Positions 13,991-26,779 of a DNA stretch of 64,000 bases are shown piece by piece. Under the pieces are notes generated by a model that was not told the origin of the DNA, ran no database searches, and saw nothing but the letters and a program-made list of their open reading frames with translations. Position numbers and translations under genes: made by a program. Source of the DNA: Blasia pusilla (Eukaryota; Marchantiophyta; Marchantiopsida; Blasiales); the NCBI GenBank assembly GCA_050084515.1, contig CM114271.1, positions 44,826,001-44,890,000 of the forward strand, written 5' to 3'. How positions within the stretch are numbered: position 1 is the stretch's first letter; every line of letters starts with the position of its first letter.

Positions 13991-14959
13991 ATGCTAAGAG
14001 GATGATGTTACTCAGATGACCACCGCTTGGATTGGATAATAACTCCTCTGATCATAAAAATCACTAATATAGGAGGAGCAATGACACAAACTATGAACAC
14101 AATATTTAATCCAGTTATAAAATAAATTTGATAAAATTGTATGAATGACTAATATATTATGTCAAATAGCTCAAACAACCAAGATAATATTTGGTGTAGT
14201 AAAAAGTATATATATATATAGTCACGATAATAACTGATAAATTTAAGAAAACAACTTGAATGGTTAGGAAATATAACCGGTACAGTCACAGTCATGAATG
14301 ACTAAAGATAAATAACTCAAACCATCAATGTAATATATGAGTTAGTTATAAAATATAAATGTCACTTTTGGGATGACTACAATAGTCCTAAATATTAACC
14401 CATTTAGTCATATTTAATGACTCGTGTTATCAAAGGGAATGATGTTGTCAGTATGTATGACTCGATCAACCATCTCTTATACTATCATTCGAAAATATCA
14501 GTACAGGTGCCATTATTTGATTGTTTAATAATGATCCATCATTCCTAACATGACACGTGACCATGTAGGATTTGATTTTACAATGATTCTCATTATATCA
14601 TGTCATTTGATGACTTGAAAACTATATTTATCACTAATTCATTACCTACATATGTCCTACAATGATGATTATACAACGATCTTCTTGCCATATCATACAC
14701 AAACTTGCACGCTCGCGTGTCACTCACAAGTCACATCTTAGTCATATATCAATAACTAAGTATTAACTAACTTCAATCACTTACGAATCTGGTAGTGAGA
14801 ATCATTTCCTATAAATGACTCTTTGTATGTCTTTAATGGTTATGAATAATCGTGAGTCATTTACCGTGAACAAAGACTCAACCTAGTAATTTATTGGAGT
14901 CATATAATGTGCAATTTCTTCTCGTGGCTTACCTATTCTTTGACAAGGGTCATAACTTT
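13991..14959. other. AT-rich insertion with repeated ATGACT/AGTCAT words
   Basis: The word ATGACT or its complement recurs more than ten times (for example 14132, 14296, 14327, 14370, 14418, 14457, 14815, 14856, 14900). It contains a (TA)n run near 14207 and has no open frame. It separates two parts of a decayed pol. Repeated subterminal words suggest a DNA transposon, but I could not find matching terminal inverted repeats or a target duplication. Confidence 0.4.
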
Positions 14960-15640
14960 GGATAAATTTCAAAACACTTTTGTGCATTTTTGCCACCAAT
15001 ATCTACTCTCCATTATCTTCTTTACAATATTTGGTGCATCATAATGACATGCCTCTAATTTTTCATGGAGATCCCAAATAACCCTTTTTTTTTCTCATGG
15101 TTCCAAACACCTTCTCAATATTTCATCCCCTCCTAGCTTATATAAAAATCGTTGATACAATGTATATAGTGAAAACTTAAGTTTGTGTTGGAATATTGTT
15201 TTCTCTTCTCTAGTTATATTTTTTACTATTATCTTGTTTACAAGTACTTCACTTTCCTTATATATTAACTCCTACTAATATAAAAATACATGTTCATTTG
15301 GAAAGGAATAATCCAAAATATTAAAAAGTTGATTTATCTTCAACCTAGACAAGAAGTCTACATTGGAGTATAACACACCTTTCCTTACTTCCACCTTGAA
15401 CTTAAACTCTTGTAGCAACAAAAACTATAAATCCATTTATCTGGTGAGGTCTGCTTTATTCATCAAGTCCTTAAGAGGATAGTGATCCTTACGGAACGTA
15501 AAATCATACCACACCATGTAGTGCAAAGTTTTTTGAAGTGATAAGATCATTCCCAACTGCTTTGTTTCTATTGTTATGTATTTCTTTCCACACTTGATAA
15601 TTGTCTTCCTCCAAAGAAGGATTTTTTGTTCAAGATCATC
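14960..15640 (-). pseudogene. Ty3-type RNase H remnant
   Basis: Minus-strand reading around 15350-15510 gives YDFTFRKDHYPLKDLMNKAD, then LLLQEFKFKVEVRKGVLYSN and DFLSRL. This is the characteristic end of the Ty3 RNase H domain (DHxPLxxL ... LQEFxFxVxVRxG...DxLSRL). Stops interrupt it. Which Ty3 lineage it belongs to is not clear. Confidence 0.65.
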
Positions 15641-15649
15641 TGTGTTCGT

Positions 15650-15744
15650 AGATATGATGTGTGAGTATGGTATCTTCTATTTATGTGTGTACAGATGATG
15701 ACATCAATGTATCTTGTGTAGCGATGTGTATACACATAACAACT
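15650..15744 (+). repeat. Diverged B-segment fragment of the split-repeat family
   Basis: The end, CTTGTGTAGCGATGTGTATA followed by CACATAACA, matches the last 35 bases of segment B. The upstream part is too diverged to delimit. It has no A segment on either side. Confidence 0.5.
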
Positions 15745-15759
15745 TTCTAGGACTCACGA

Positions 15760-16606
15760 GAATGGTTAGAAATATATTAAATGCACCTTGAGCGCAAGGG
15801 AAAAAAAAACTATAACATGACATACAATAGATGTTCACTTGCAAAAATGGAAGACATCCATTATGCCGATTATGGAAAGGGAGAAAAGAGATAAACTCTC
15901 TTGACGAGGATTGATTGGGAGAAGACCATTTAGATAGTAGACTTCATTACAAGTCCATAATAAACTATGTTGTAAAAATAAAAGATCAAAGTAATTTTTA
16001 GAGGGGGGAACCCAAAAACTTCCATGTAGATCCTAGTTTAGACGTAGGTGTTCACGTTCACCAACTTCTTAACAAGTTGTTTGCCTAATATTACCAACTT
16101 CATAATAATGAAGTAGGTAATGGAGGAAAGTACATAAGGGACTACCAACATGAGAATACAATAGAGATCCAAATTAAACTTGATATGCTTCGTGAAGCAT
16201 GCAAGCCATTCTTTTTGCAAGCCAAGGTATCTCCACTAGCTTTTATCATGCATATTTTCATTAATGTTTGGCACACGATATGCCCAATATAGCATTTGAT
16301 GAACTCTTTGAATTGCTAGAGCAGCATGTACTTCCATAAGGTAATTGAGAGTCAACAAATCATTATGAGGTCAAGAAGTTAATGAGCAAGGGTGGATTAG
16401 GTCATAATACTATTTATGATTTTCCAAAAGGGTATGTTTTGCTTTGTGGGAATCTTCATGAAGATGAAGAATGTCCAAAATGTGGAGAGACAAGATACAA
16501 AAAAATTGGGAATTAAGTCCATGGTTCCATCCAAGGCCTGGAGGCATTTTTCTATCATCCCAAGACAACGTGTGTTCATATTTAATGCACTTTCAAAATT
16601 GATGTG
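15760..16606 (+). pseudogene. CACTA (En/Spm) tnp2 transposase, N-terminal part
   Basis: The frame at 16416-16606 reads FCFVGIFMKMKNVQNVERQD followed by KKLGIKSMVPSKAWRHFSII. This fits the zinc-ribbon-like CPxC..R and the VP-K--R-FPIIPR signature of plant tnp2 transposases. Upstream broken frames (about 15950-16400) fit the preceding region, including EIQIKLDMLREA. The open frame is cut at 16606 by the solo terminal repeat 16607-17224 and resumes at 17225-17229. Several stops show it is dead. Confidence 0.7.
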
Positions 16607-17224
16607 TGTCGTGCGCATACATATCGCTACACAACATACATCGCTGGTCACATCTACACCACACAACACCGATCTTCCCCACACACGGGTCGATCCACAC
16701 ATGTACAAAAATCAACTCATACATATACATGGAGATCACACAAAACAAAATAAAGAGTAGTAAAAACGGCACACCCGGCCTAAAACTCCACTCCTCAATC
16801 TACATCGGCATATCAAGCCTCGTCCACCCTATGCTATCAAGAAATCCGGAGGCTAGCACCCTAGTCCTATCTCACACACATACAAGGGAGGTGCTCCAAG
16901 GCCCAACATGAGAAAGATGACTTTGGAAAGCCATCTTCCTCTATTATATAGGGTTGGGAAGAGCCAAAAGGCTCTTCCCCTAAAAATAGCCCTCCCCTTG
17001 GTAACCTGCGCGCACAAGTTACCAGGGGCGGGTGACCTGGTCAACAAGTCACCCGATTGTAAAAGACCTCAACATGAAAGTCGTCAGAAACGGCGTTCCT
17101 GACACAATGGACCTATCCTCAACCTCATCCGACACTGTGGGACAAAGGTACACTCAAGATAGTCCGCTGGCTCCTACGCCCTATCCACAATAGATCTTGG
17201 CCTATCGGTTACTCAGATGTGACA
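16607..17224 (-). mobile_element. Solo A-B terminal repeat, second split-repeat subfamily, TSD TGTG
   Basis: This is the minus-strand counterpart of 52918-53558. In minus orientation it starts TGTCACATC (ending at 17224) and ends GTATGCGCACGACA (16607). It is flanked by TGTG at 16603-16606 and TGTG at 17225-17228. Removing it with one TGTG rejoins the tnp2 reading (SKLM then CATL), so the empty site can be inferred. Recombination between the two A segments of a full element would leave exactly this A-B product. Confidence 0.82.
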
Positions 17225-18930
17225 TGTGCTACACTCCAAATAATATGAGCACATCGGGTATTGTTAGCCATAACGGAGATTCAAAAGCATGGAAAAATAT
17301 AGAGCAATTGTATCGAGACTTCTTACTTGAAAATAAAGATTGTAGATTCTTTTCTCATTAGATGGTATGAACTCCTTTTTTAGAAAAGTATAGCTCGTCG
17401 TTTATCTATCTTGTTTTAGTAGTGACTTATAAATTTCCGACCACCTTGACTCCAAACCAAGAGATTCTTCATTCGATTGGTTTTGATCATGCTCTCCAAA
17501 GGGAGTCTAAATGCAAAGAATATTGACCTCTCTTGGGCTGCAATCGTGGAGGAGTTCATACAACTAGACAAGATGTAGAGTTTAACGATACGAGAAAATT
17601 AAATGGGGAGAGGAAATGTACATTTATAACCCTAATTATTTGGACCATTTGGGAAAAGTCTTAGGGAAAAACTTCCTTGGAATATTTGTGGACCTAAAGT
17701 ACACTCAGACTTCTTTAATAAAGGTGGAAATCTATATTTGGAGTTCATCTTCAACATTTGCACCCGAGCCACGAATGGAGGCATAGAAAATATGGAATCC
17801 ACTTTAATGGTACATGCAAGTCTATAGAAAAATGAGCTTTTGGGAGCCACATTCATTCTAAGATTATCTTGCGCAATACATGTTGTAAAAAACCTTCCAA
17901 ATATATCTCAAAAAATGAGATTCTACGATGGGCAGAGGAAAAGGCGAGATACAAAAAAATGGTGGGCAAGAACATTATCTACAAGACCCTTATGACACGT
18001 CGAGAATCAAAGTTAGGAGAATATTGTTTGACATCCCATATTGGAAAGTATCCAACATAAGGAAAAGTAATTTTGACCAAACTTATTGGAAAGTATTTGA
18101 CACACTTTCAAGCTTTGTTGAACGTAATGGTTTTGTTTATATGATTGATCAATCCTTACAGATAGTAAATTTTGGTTCTCTTGACAACCCCACCCTTGTT
18201 ATTTGCTAGCTTCTTTTCATCCCCCATACAATATAGGCAAAAAAAAAACACACAATTTGTTTGCATAATAAAAAATAAGAAGATTGCTTTCCTTGGATAC
18301 CTTATTAGTATTAGTTGTGATACAAAACATACCTAAAATTTGGTACCTTTTTTTAAATTCTTAAATAGCTGCGATCATCGGGTTACAACCCCCTCCCCCC
18401 CCAAAACATTACGGAGTGAACAACATCTCGGACCGTTGATTTATCAAAAACTACATTATCTTCCAAGGTATGCGACTGTACAGCAGCCAAAAATTCCCAT
18501 TTTTGGGCCTCGTATTTCAATGTATAGCCAAACCCCAATTACGCCATATTATGCATATGGAGAAAATCCAAGAGGAAAATATTGTGAAAACAAAATTTTC
18601 ATTATTCTCATTATTGTCATGTCTTCATTCACCAAAATTTCTCCATATTTCTTGTGAGGGCCAATAAGTGAAGAAGTGATTATCACTATCACAAGGCTAA
18701 GATAGATTCTTAAGAGCGTTTTAGTGAAGATGTGGTATCCTTATCACTATGAGAAGTTTCATGGAGATACTTTGGTCAATGTATGCTTATAGATATGCAC
18801 TTTCGAGATGGAGTCTTTGAATGTCATAACTCGTATTCTCCTACACCTCTTAGAGAAGTTAGATATTTGTGGGGAGTTTATAGCATGTCAATAGATATAC
18901 CCTACAAGTGTTATACAACAAGAGCACTCA
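17225..18930 (+). pseudogene. CACTA tnp2 transposase, continuation
   Basis: Immediately after the solo repeat the reading GIVSHNGDSKAWKNIEQLYR, then FLLENKDCRFFSH, fits the tnp2 stretch that precedes the catalytic region in the family. Later frames (17869-18209, 18783-18930) are fragments broken by stops, and I could not place individual catalytic residues. The segment between 18210 and 18780 has no recognisable motif. Confidence 0.55.
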
Positions 18931-19185
18931 AGGGAGTTGATGTGAGAAAACATAAAGTGACAAAATCACTGAAATCTTTACAAAACTTAGAGATACAAAG
19001 TGGCCTAGTCCGTCCGTGCTCTCACATAAGAGCTTGATGGAACGTGAACTGGGAGATAACTCGACATACGAGAATGCGCTACCGCTGCGGCTCCCGACTA
19101 TTTGACTACTCGGGAAAACTAGGGTTTTTACCTATTTGTCTTCATTTCTATTAATAGAAAAATTTTGTATCAGACTGAAAAGGTT
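18931..19185 (-). repeat. D-family solo LTR fragment
   Basis: It aligns with 43707-43920 and with the reverse complement of 45560-45775 (shared blocks GAGATACAAAGTGGCCTAGTC and TTTGACTACTCGGGAAAACTA, each in variant form). It lacks the part beginning TGTTGGATTC. It sits inside the tnp2 remnant. Confidence 0.6.
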
Positions 19186-19480
19186 TTCTTCTTGCCAACT
19201 TGAATGATAGCAATCCACTTCACCACCATCCATTTGTATTTCCTTCATACATAGAGCAAGTTTGTTTTATGGAGATGGAGTTGATGGAAGTGAGTGGAGA
19301 GTAGTACTTTTGAAAGAAGCTAGGTCTCGCTGCATTTTTGTAGATGTGTCTAATGTGAGTAAGGATTCGAGTTGTAGGTACCATAGGCCATGGCCTAAAG
19401 GTAAATTTAAAATTGTCAAAATATTTATCATGTATGAATAATACTCTCATTGAACAAAATGACATTAAAGTTGTTATAGA
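19186..19480 (+). pseudogene. tnp2 C-terminal remnant
   Basis: The frame gives HPFVFPSYIEQVCFME and, one frame over, DGVDGSEWRVVLLKEARSR. This resembles the C-terminal PFILA-QA-QVFYV-D--W-VV motif region of tnp2. Two frames are needed, so it carries a frameshift. It continues the transposase beyond the D-family LTR. Confidence 0.5.
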
Positions 19481-21969
19481 TCAATCAAATGTCAATCATG
19501 TAACTTGAGTGGAAGTTTTGCAAGACATGGTAAACAAAGAGATACAATACAATTTGGTAGTTAACAAAGAGGACAACCAATGATCTAGATTGCTTTAGAA
19601 ATGCCACTTTATGTATGTTTATAATATGTGGTAAGGTCTCTTATGGGGATCAACCTTTCCCTTCATTTTGATAGTTATTAGACCTGATTATTATGGGTCC
19701 CAATACTTTCAAAACAAGTCTTGCCTTCACAAAAATCCAATCCCCATTTTGTGTTCAAGTATGAAGCTAGATATTGGAGAGAATGACCTCGAAAATAGAT
19801 TTGGTGAAGTAGAAGTCCAAACTCTTCACAACTAGAAAATTTGAAAGACACCTTGCTCTAGATTGTGGAAAAGTCAAGTTGGCATTGTTCATTCCAAGGA
19901 ACTTTTGTATAAAAAAATTGGAAGCCCTTTTTTATAGTGACGGTTTGCGGGATGCATGCCACCAAAAAAGAGCCAAATTGTGTGCACAAAGATAATATAA
20001 GTAAAGATATTATCCAAGCCTCGTGATATATATACCATCCAATGATTGAGAAAGGGATGGATTAAATTGGAAGAGGTAATGAGGATTATGATGATACTAC
20101 TCATAGTCATTTGAAAAAAGAGAGAGCTTGACCACCCAAAAGACTACAAATTTGACTTCCATGATGTGGATGAAATTTTTTCCACTGATAATGAGATGGA
20201 GGCTACTCTAAAGGCTTATGAGTAGAATCATGACCATAACATATAAGAGAGGAAAGAGATGGAGAGAGCCCTTTTTCAAAAATTATAATTGAAATTTGTA
20301 TTCTTGGTGTAATGTTCAGGGTTGGGCTTCATTTAGTGGCTTAGTGCTTGCAATTTCCAAAAGGTCACTTAAGTATGATCTGTACATATATTTGTTTGTG
20401 GTGTGGAGTGAATATGCTTGTGTTTATCAACTTGTTACTAATGAAACAATTCATAAGAAGATTTTTTTTTAAAGTATGCATATCCATCAACTATAATGCT
20501 TTTCCAACATAGCTTAAAGGTTTCCATAGAATATATATTCTCTGGTCTCTTTAGGAAAAAAAATGGCCTCAAGAGAAAAAAATTAGAATCTATCTAAGAT
20601 ATCATGTCTCAGATTGAGGAAATGGGATATATCTACGAGGAAGATTATGGGGTCTATGAAGAGTCACTTGATCTTGTAGGTAAACATGATGTATTCATTT
20701 CAAGAGTTCTTGACTGATAGACAAAGAATTGTAGTATGAGATACTAACCATGTTTGTTTGTCGATTGAACTTATTGTGTTTAATTAACAAGATATTTGAT
20801 GTGTGTGTCTGTGTAGGGAACACGTGGTTTAAAAAAATACACTTTGAGGATGTACAGACCAAAAAATTGCTCTCATCAATAGGGAGCATCTACATCCTCT
20901 TACACGAGTAGATAGGGAAAAAATATTCCACGAACCTCCATATCCCTCTCACACTTGGAGAGGGGGTCCTTCTTGGGGTGGGTGGTATAACTAGCATCCT
21001 CCCAGTGTATATGGAAGGTCTTGTGAGCAAGACGCTTAACCCATGGATGAAAGACCTTTCCATCCTAGAGATATTGAGAGGAACATGGAGAGGGTTTTCC
21101 AAGGGGAAGATACATGCGGGACTATTCACTGCTTTGGATGAATCTCAAAGACAAGATTCCTATAGTAATATACGACGTGATATAGTAGAAGAGTAAGGAT
21201 ATGAAAATCTCGGATACCCCATTGCAAGTTGCTACCAATGGCATGGAGCAAGCATACATTTGGATGAAGATTCATTTCATATCACTTATCTATTATGTAT
21301 TTCTTGTTATCTTCAATAATCTAATAGGAGTTTTTAAAGGTTTTAATGTCTAGAGAATCATAATGATCCTTTAATTGTAAATGGATTCACCTCTCATTTT
21401 TGCCACTAGCTTTTCATTTTGAAGTTGCATGTGTGTATTAACTGTATTGACTTTGGTCACATTTCTTCAACCATATTTCCGATTATTTTCGTTACAAGGG
21501 ATCCATATAGTAAAATCCAACCATGTATGATTTCCACCTCATCGAAGAAAACACTCTTTGAGTGTTTTTTTGAAAAAATGAGAAGTGAGGATCCTTGCCT
21601 CATCAAAGAAAGTGTGACCTTTTGAATAAAGAGGGCTCTAAGTAGAGTAAGTCCCATCTTTGACTTAGATGTGAGTTTTTTAGACAAGATGGTCCGATAA
21701 TGCAACCCCTTGTTATAATGTATATATGGTTGAGTGATGTAAAGGTATATGTGGATGATATGTTACTTGGATATTTCATGTTTGGACATAGATAAGCAAG
21801 ATATTATTTTCATGGCCACTTTTCGTAATCATATGGACATGGCTTAAGAATATGTATGTGCATCTAGTTTAAACTAGGATTGCTTAAGGAAGAAGATGTC
21901 TTCTTTTTTAAGGACTACTAGTAAAAAACATATATTGTTGTCACTAATCAAACCAAAAAATAGTATACT
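19481..21969. other. Unclassified AT-rich DNA
   Basis: No gene is recognised. A short frame near 21735 reads KVYVDDMLL, which could be the YVDD box of a Ty3 RT, but nothing around it supports this. Frame 20978-21196 (72 aa) is open on both strands and has no familiar motif. Probably old transposon sequence, perhaps the 3' part of the CACTA element. Confidence 0.35.
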
Positions 21970-22107
21970 CATATATATATCGTTTGCGAAGAACTCTAGC
22001 AAGAGGTGATGTTAAACATATCTCATCATCTCGAACATCCACCATAGACTAGCATTGTGGTTGCACCTCTAGCAAATCCACCCAACATACATCGCAAACG
22101 TATATGT
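21970..22107 (-). pseudogene. PHD finger remnant, minus-strand split-repeat element
   Basis: The minus-strand reading LRCMLGGFARGATTMLV then GGCSR lines up with the PHD finger at 42601-42747. The later LTSPLARV matches its LTPPLTRV. Two zinc ligands are already mutated. It lies directly downstream of an integrase remnant, as in the complete element. Confidence 0.65.
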
Positions 22108-24010
22108 ATCATTAACAAGCTTGAATCAAGTATACCATCGACATTGGGATGGTGATATGGCCTCTAATTTTATACATGGTCACCAAACCATACTATCACA
22201 CCACTCTAAGACGAGGACACCAAGTGGAAAAACTTCATATACCCACAAAATAGTGTGCCTTGTAGTCACATCAAAAGTTGTTACCAAACTCAAGATCATC
22301 CGCTATAGGTAGACATAATTCCTCTTATGGAGCTTTTGGATCACCATTTGATAACTCCTCTCCAAATGGTGGCATACCTCAATCAAGGCCTAAATATATC
22401 CTAATGTTGTGGGAAATTTCCAAGCTCTTGAATGCCACGGTCCTGGTTGCAAAAAATAGGACAAGTCTAGATATATCCATGAACGCGGATTGTAAGAGGT
22501 GGGGCTCACACTTAAAGTTCACAATGGAAGTAAGGGCAAGGACGAATGTGGCAATAAGGGAGAGGGAGTGGAGATGGAGGGAGGAAGAAATGGGAAAGTA
22601 TGGAACCTCAAGGCAAGTGGGGGAAATGGGAAAAATGGGGAAGGTAGGGCCCACATAGACAAGTCCTTCTATAAGACGGACATACCTCCACAAACATGGA
22701 CATGTACGTGGACACAAACCTATTCCACATACAACCTTGGCCACGGTCATGACTCTCGTAAATGTCTCTACTACTTATAAATGTAATCATATCCACACAT
22801 CATGTTCATAAAGGATTTAACACCTCACTAGCATAACAATGGCCGTAGGTACATCCATCCCATTGTCCAAAGAGCAAAAAGTAAGGTGAAGAGGATGTCA
22901 AGGATGCATGCCTACTAGACCTATATCTCATTGCCAACCATAGCAATGGGATATAGATCTCCAATCTCCCAAGAGACTTCTTTAGAGGCCATATTCGGGA
23001 AAACCCCTATTCACCATGTGTATTACTTGTTTGGCTAGACCATCCCCCTTGGGATGATCTTTCAAAATCATTCGACGGTGGATCAAAAACTCCTTACGCA
23101 AGCCTTGAAACTCCCCACAATACTCAATTCCATGGTCTATCAACACTTCTTTTGGTGCAATACCATACCGACTTAGCAATCAATAAAGGAATGCATAAGC
23201 TACTTGATTACTTGCCTTGTTGTGCCATATAACAACCTATATCCACTTTGAGAAGTACTTGACCATTACCAATACACATATGTTTTGGGGCTTTGCCAAT
23301 GATAAGGGCCTTGCAAAATCCAAGCTCTGTAGCATCCTAAACCCATGATTGGATGTAGATGCAATTGTGTAGTGGGAGCATTGATCAATGCTTGAACTCT
23401 ATCACACCATCCATATAGTGAAAAATGATTGTACGTCTCTTTGTATGCCTCATCACCAATATTTTACTTGGAGCAAGCTATATATATGCTTTATCTTAAA
23501 ATAACCCAACTCCTCATAGGCATGTTGTCTCAATTGGCTCTCTACACGGATAAGAAAACACTCGTATAGTTTCATCCTCATGAATTCGAAAATCATTTTT
23601 GTCTTCTTGCCTAGGGCATCTCGCTTATTGTAGGATGCAATCCTATCATCTCGCTCTCTCTAGTTCCCACTATGTAGTTAATATATAGATATTTCAAGAC
23701 AACCCCATCCTCATAGATATCTTCAACACTTATTGCATCCTCACTATTTACACTATAGAAAATTTGGATTCGTAAATCTATTGATTAGATTAAAAATTGA
23801 TAACGAAACAAATTCAAAGGCTTTGGTTCGAGATCAAGTTTTTTCCTCTCAAAATAGAGCTATAATATCACCGCCACCTTCCATCACCCTTACTCCATAA
23901 ATTTAAGAATAGCATCTCTAATCAACGACATAGCCAATGAGAGATTAAATAACCTAATGGAAGTCAATAATTAGCGATCCATTTGATCATTATATCTTTC
24001 CTCGAACAAT
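22108..24010 (-). pseudogene. Integrase remnant of the split-repeat family
   Basis: Frame 22982-23179 reads MLSRYGIAPKEVLIDHGIEY, then FQGLRKEFLIHRRMILKDHP and KGDGLAKQVI. It covers the second catalytic Asp (DHG-E) and the catalytic Glu region, here HPKGDGLAK with the equivalent of E replaced by K. Further broken pieces cover the zinc region (HAYEELGYF near 23500) and the C-terminal region down to 22110. Order matches 41480-42600 of the complete element. The piece 22440-22750 is purine-rich and may contain an insertion. Confidence 0.7.
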
Positions 24011-26155
24011 TGGATTACGCCTTGCATAATATTATGGCCATAGATTGGATGGCAATTGTAAATTGCTGAGGGGATATTGTTGCACAAGTAAATGTAGACT
24101 TAACTTTCTTTGTCCCATGGACCTTATTGAGAACAAGGTAGATTTCTAAAGGTGGGCTGCATGCATTTTGATAGGGAAGTCTATAGGGAATGGAACCCTT
24201 GGTTGGAGGGATTTTTTTGGAAGCGTTCTTGAGTGGTATACTCAAGTGTGAGGGTGTATATGTAAGAACAGTGGGAATCAAAATTCAATCACTACAAAGA
24301 AGGTGTGCTTTATGCTCCCCGTAAGAGTCTCAAAAGCAAAAAAGGGAGAGCCTGAAAAACCAAAAAGATGACGGGAAAACCCATCAAAAGTACAAAAGAG
24401 GGTTACTCAAAGAGTTGAGTGCATAAAGGTCACATCTGGCCCATGGGAAAAAAAGGAGATCCCCTGTTGATTAAACTTACCTTCAATAGAGACAATATCA
24501 ACGATGTTTAGAAAAACATGACTACCACTAAGAGGGCCTCTAGCACTAGCATCTCCCATGGTCCGAGTCTGCCTCAAAAGCCCATTGGCTTGGGCACACT
24601 ACAAAGCTATGGAAACCCTTTTCCTCCAATGAAGAATTGTAGAAACTAAAGACAACCCATTTCTCGATTGGAGACAATGAGCATAATCTGTAAGGAACAA
24701 GTCAAACATCTTCCCATAGCCCCATACGTCTTTGTGTCAAGGGGGACAAATTGATGTCCATTATGATGTCAACTATAGTCTTTTTCTCCTCCCCTGCTCC
24801 TTGTAACAATCTCTCTTGTACTATTATATGGGCTCGTATAGATTGTTGCATAGAATTTGTCACTACAACATCCACCACCACCACCACCTTAGTCTCTCGC
24901 ATCACATAGGGATCATCATAAATAAAGGAATCTCACATGGAGTAGTGTCACTCTCACTACATGTGGAAGCCACTCTCACAAGCAATAAAAAACATGATAT
25001 ATGCTCATCATCATAAGTGGAAATCCTCTCATTCCCAACCAAACAATGTACCAAATGCACACCAAAAGGATCTAGGTTTTGTCGACATGTATGATATGCC
25101 AAACCTAGATCTAAGTCTAGGTCGTCGAGTTCAAGTACCCCAACCAAATCTCGTCGAATCTCAGATAGTGAATCTGGCTTGAAAACTCTCCCTTTGTATT
25201 CACTTCAAGAGAAAGAAACCAAGATAAGCATTCACGTGCTTTAGCTCACTAGGCCAGATCAATAAGGCCTTGATTTGTTCTCGAACACTCAAGTATCTAG
25301 TATTTCTCATTCCAACATATATAAACATATCATATTTCTTTCCACATATTTTATTTGTAGACCAAGCTCTATACATGCTCTTTTTTTCATGTCATCACGT
25401 TCTCAATATAGTGAGTGTCTCTTCAATTATCAAATTATGAAGATATTTGATTAAAACACTAAACGTGTGTACAATATTGTTGAGAACTGATCATCTTGAA
25501 GGTGATGGTTGTATATGGTCTTCCTTGAATCAAGATGCACACCTCAGCCAAACAAGATTGAGAGAACTGAAGCTTTAATTGCAACTGTGTATGAGGAAAT
25601 ACAATTAGAGAAGATCATCACGATAAAAGCACACTTAAAGAGGGTTGAAGAGGTATCTGTCGAATACTACATTCAAGGTCTTTTGGATGAGGCTAAAGAA
25701 AATGAATCTCTTCCTTATTGAAGGAATCGTGATTTGAATAAGAAAAGGGGAATGTATAATAAGACAAACAAGAAGGAACAAGATGTCCAAAACAACTATT
25801 AAGAGTGGTCACAAAAAAGTAAGTAACATGTTTAATGTATGGAATTTGGTGTATGTGAAGTGTTATATCTCTTAAAGATATTGGTATACCTTTGTTGTCA
25901 TAAATTTATTTCTTGTAGTGTACCTTTGAATGAGTGGCTTTTAGTTAGGTTCCATAGTGACAATGATCTATCTTTGTCTTTCGCTATATATTTTCAAATG
26001 ATATGGGAAAGACCTTGGGACAAAGCTTGTTCAAGTGAGATTGAGAAGTCCACTTTAAAAGAGTTCGTTGCATTTTTTTAGATGACTTGTAAGTATCACT
26101 CAAGCAAAACCTACTATTGGTAGATTTTGGGTCCAAAGTTTATACGTAATGAGTG
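24011..26155. other. Unclassified DNA between two split-repeat relics
   Basis: Open frames of 60-88 aa occur on both strands and overlap one another (24902-25182 is open both ways), which suggests chance. Frame 25509-25721 (70 aa, LIATVYEEIQLEKIITIKAH) is helical and charged, with no family I recognise. Confidence 0.3.
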
Positions 26156-26773
26156 TGTCGTGCTCATACACATCATTATACAACATACATCGCTATCACC
26201 AAACATACACACAAATACGGACGATCCCATGCTAACTCATGCAATACACACAACTAGACGAGAGGTACAAAAATATTTCCAATTAAATCAAGGAAATCTC
26301 TCTCAACATCTCAAACCAAACTCTCCATGGTGTGCACTCTCTCTCATGTCAAACCAAACCCACTCTCCTAATGAGAGGCTTGGATAACACACACAAGGCA
26401 TGGAGGACCATTGCTCCGCCGCCTTATGCCAAGAGGTTCAACAAAGAGAGAATGAGCTCTCAAGCTGTCTTGGAAGTATACCCCCTTCCTTCTCCGAAGC
26501 TCTCTCCTCGGTAACTTATGCTTGCATGTCATCTCCTTGGCTCTTGACCTATTGTAGCGGGTCAAGGGTCACTTCCCAAAGTGGAAAGTAAACTATACTA
26601 TAAATGGTAATGTACCCAAAATAGTAAGTTATCTATATGGCTCCAAATGAGCCGAAACAAAGGGGAAACCTGCTCTCTCATGTTATATGTGGCCTCAGCA
26701 GGTCATCCTCGACTTCATGAGGCTGTCCTCCAATATCTCCAAAGGTGCTCTACTAGATATCGCCGATCTATCT
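26156..26773 (-). repeat. 3' A-B terminal segments of the gag-only element
   Basis: A (26773 to about 26290) matches 43084-43580, and B (26285-26156) matches 43581-43706. B ends GATGTGTATGAGCACGACA. The first 20 bases of A are missing at the deletion junction. Confidence 0.75.
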
Positions 26774-26779
26774 GTGGAT

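Noticed and set aside
21720-21760. KVYVDDMLL as a reverse transcriptase active site
   Set aside because: No neighbouring RT motif in any frame; a nine-residue match is too little.
22379-22750. 123-aa minus-strand frame rich in Cys and Pro
   Set aside because: It overlaps the integrase remnant of the minus-strand element and a purine-rich stretch; no family match.
24702-25182. Overlapping frames on both strands, one with a His run
   Set aside because: Open on both strands in the same place with repetitive codons; likely chance.
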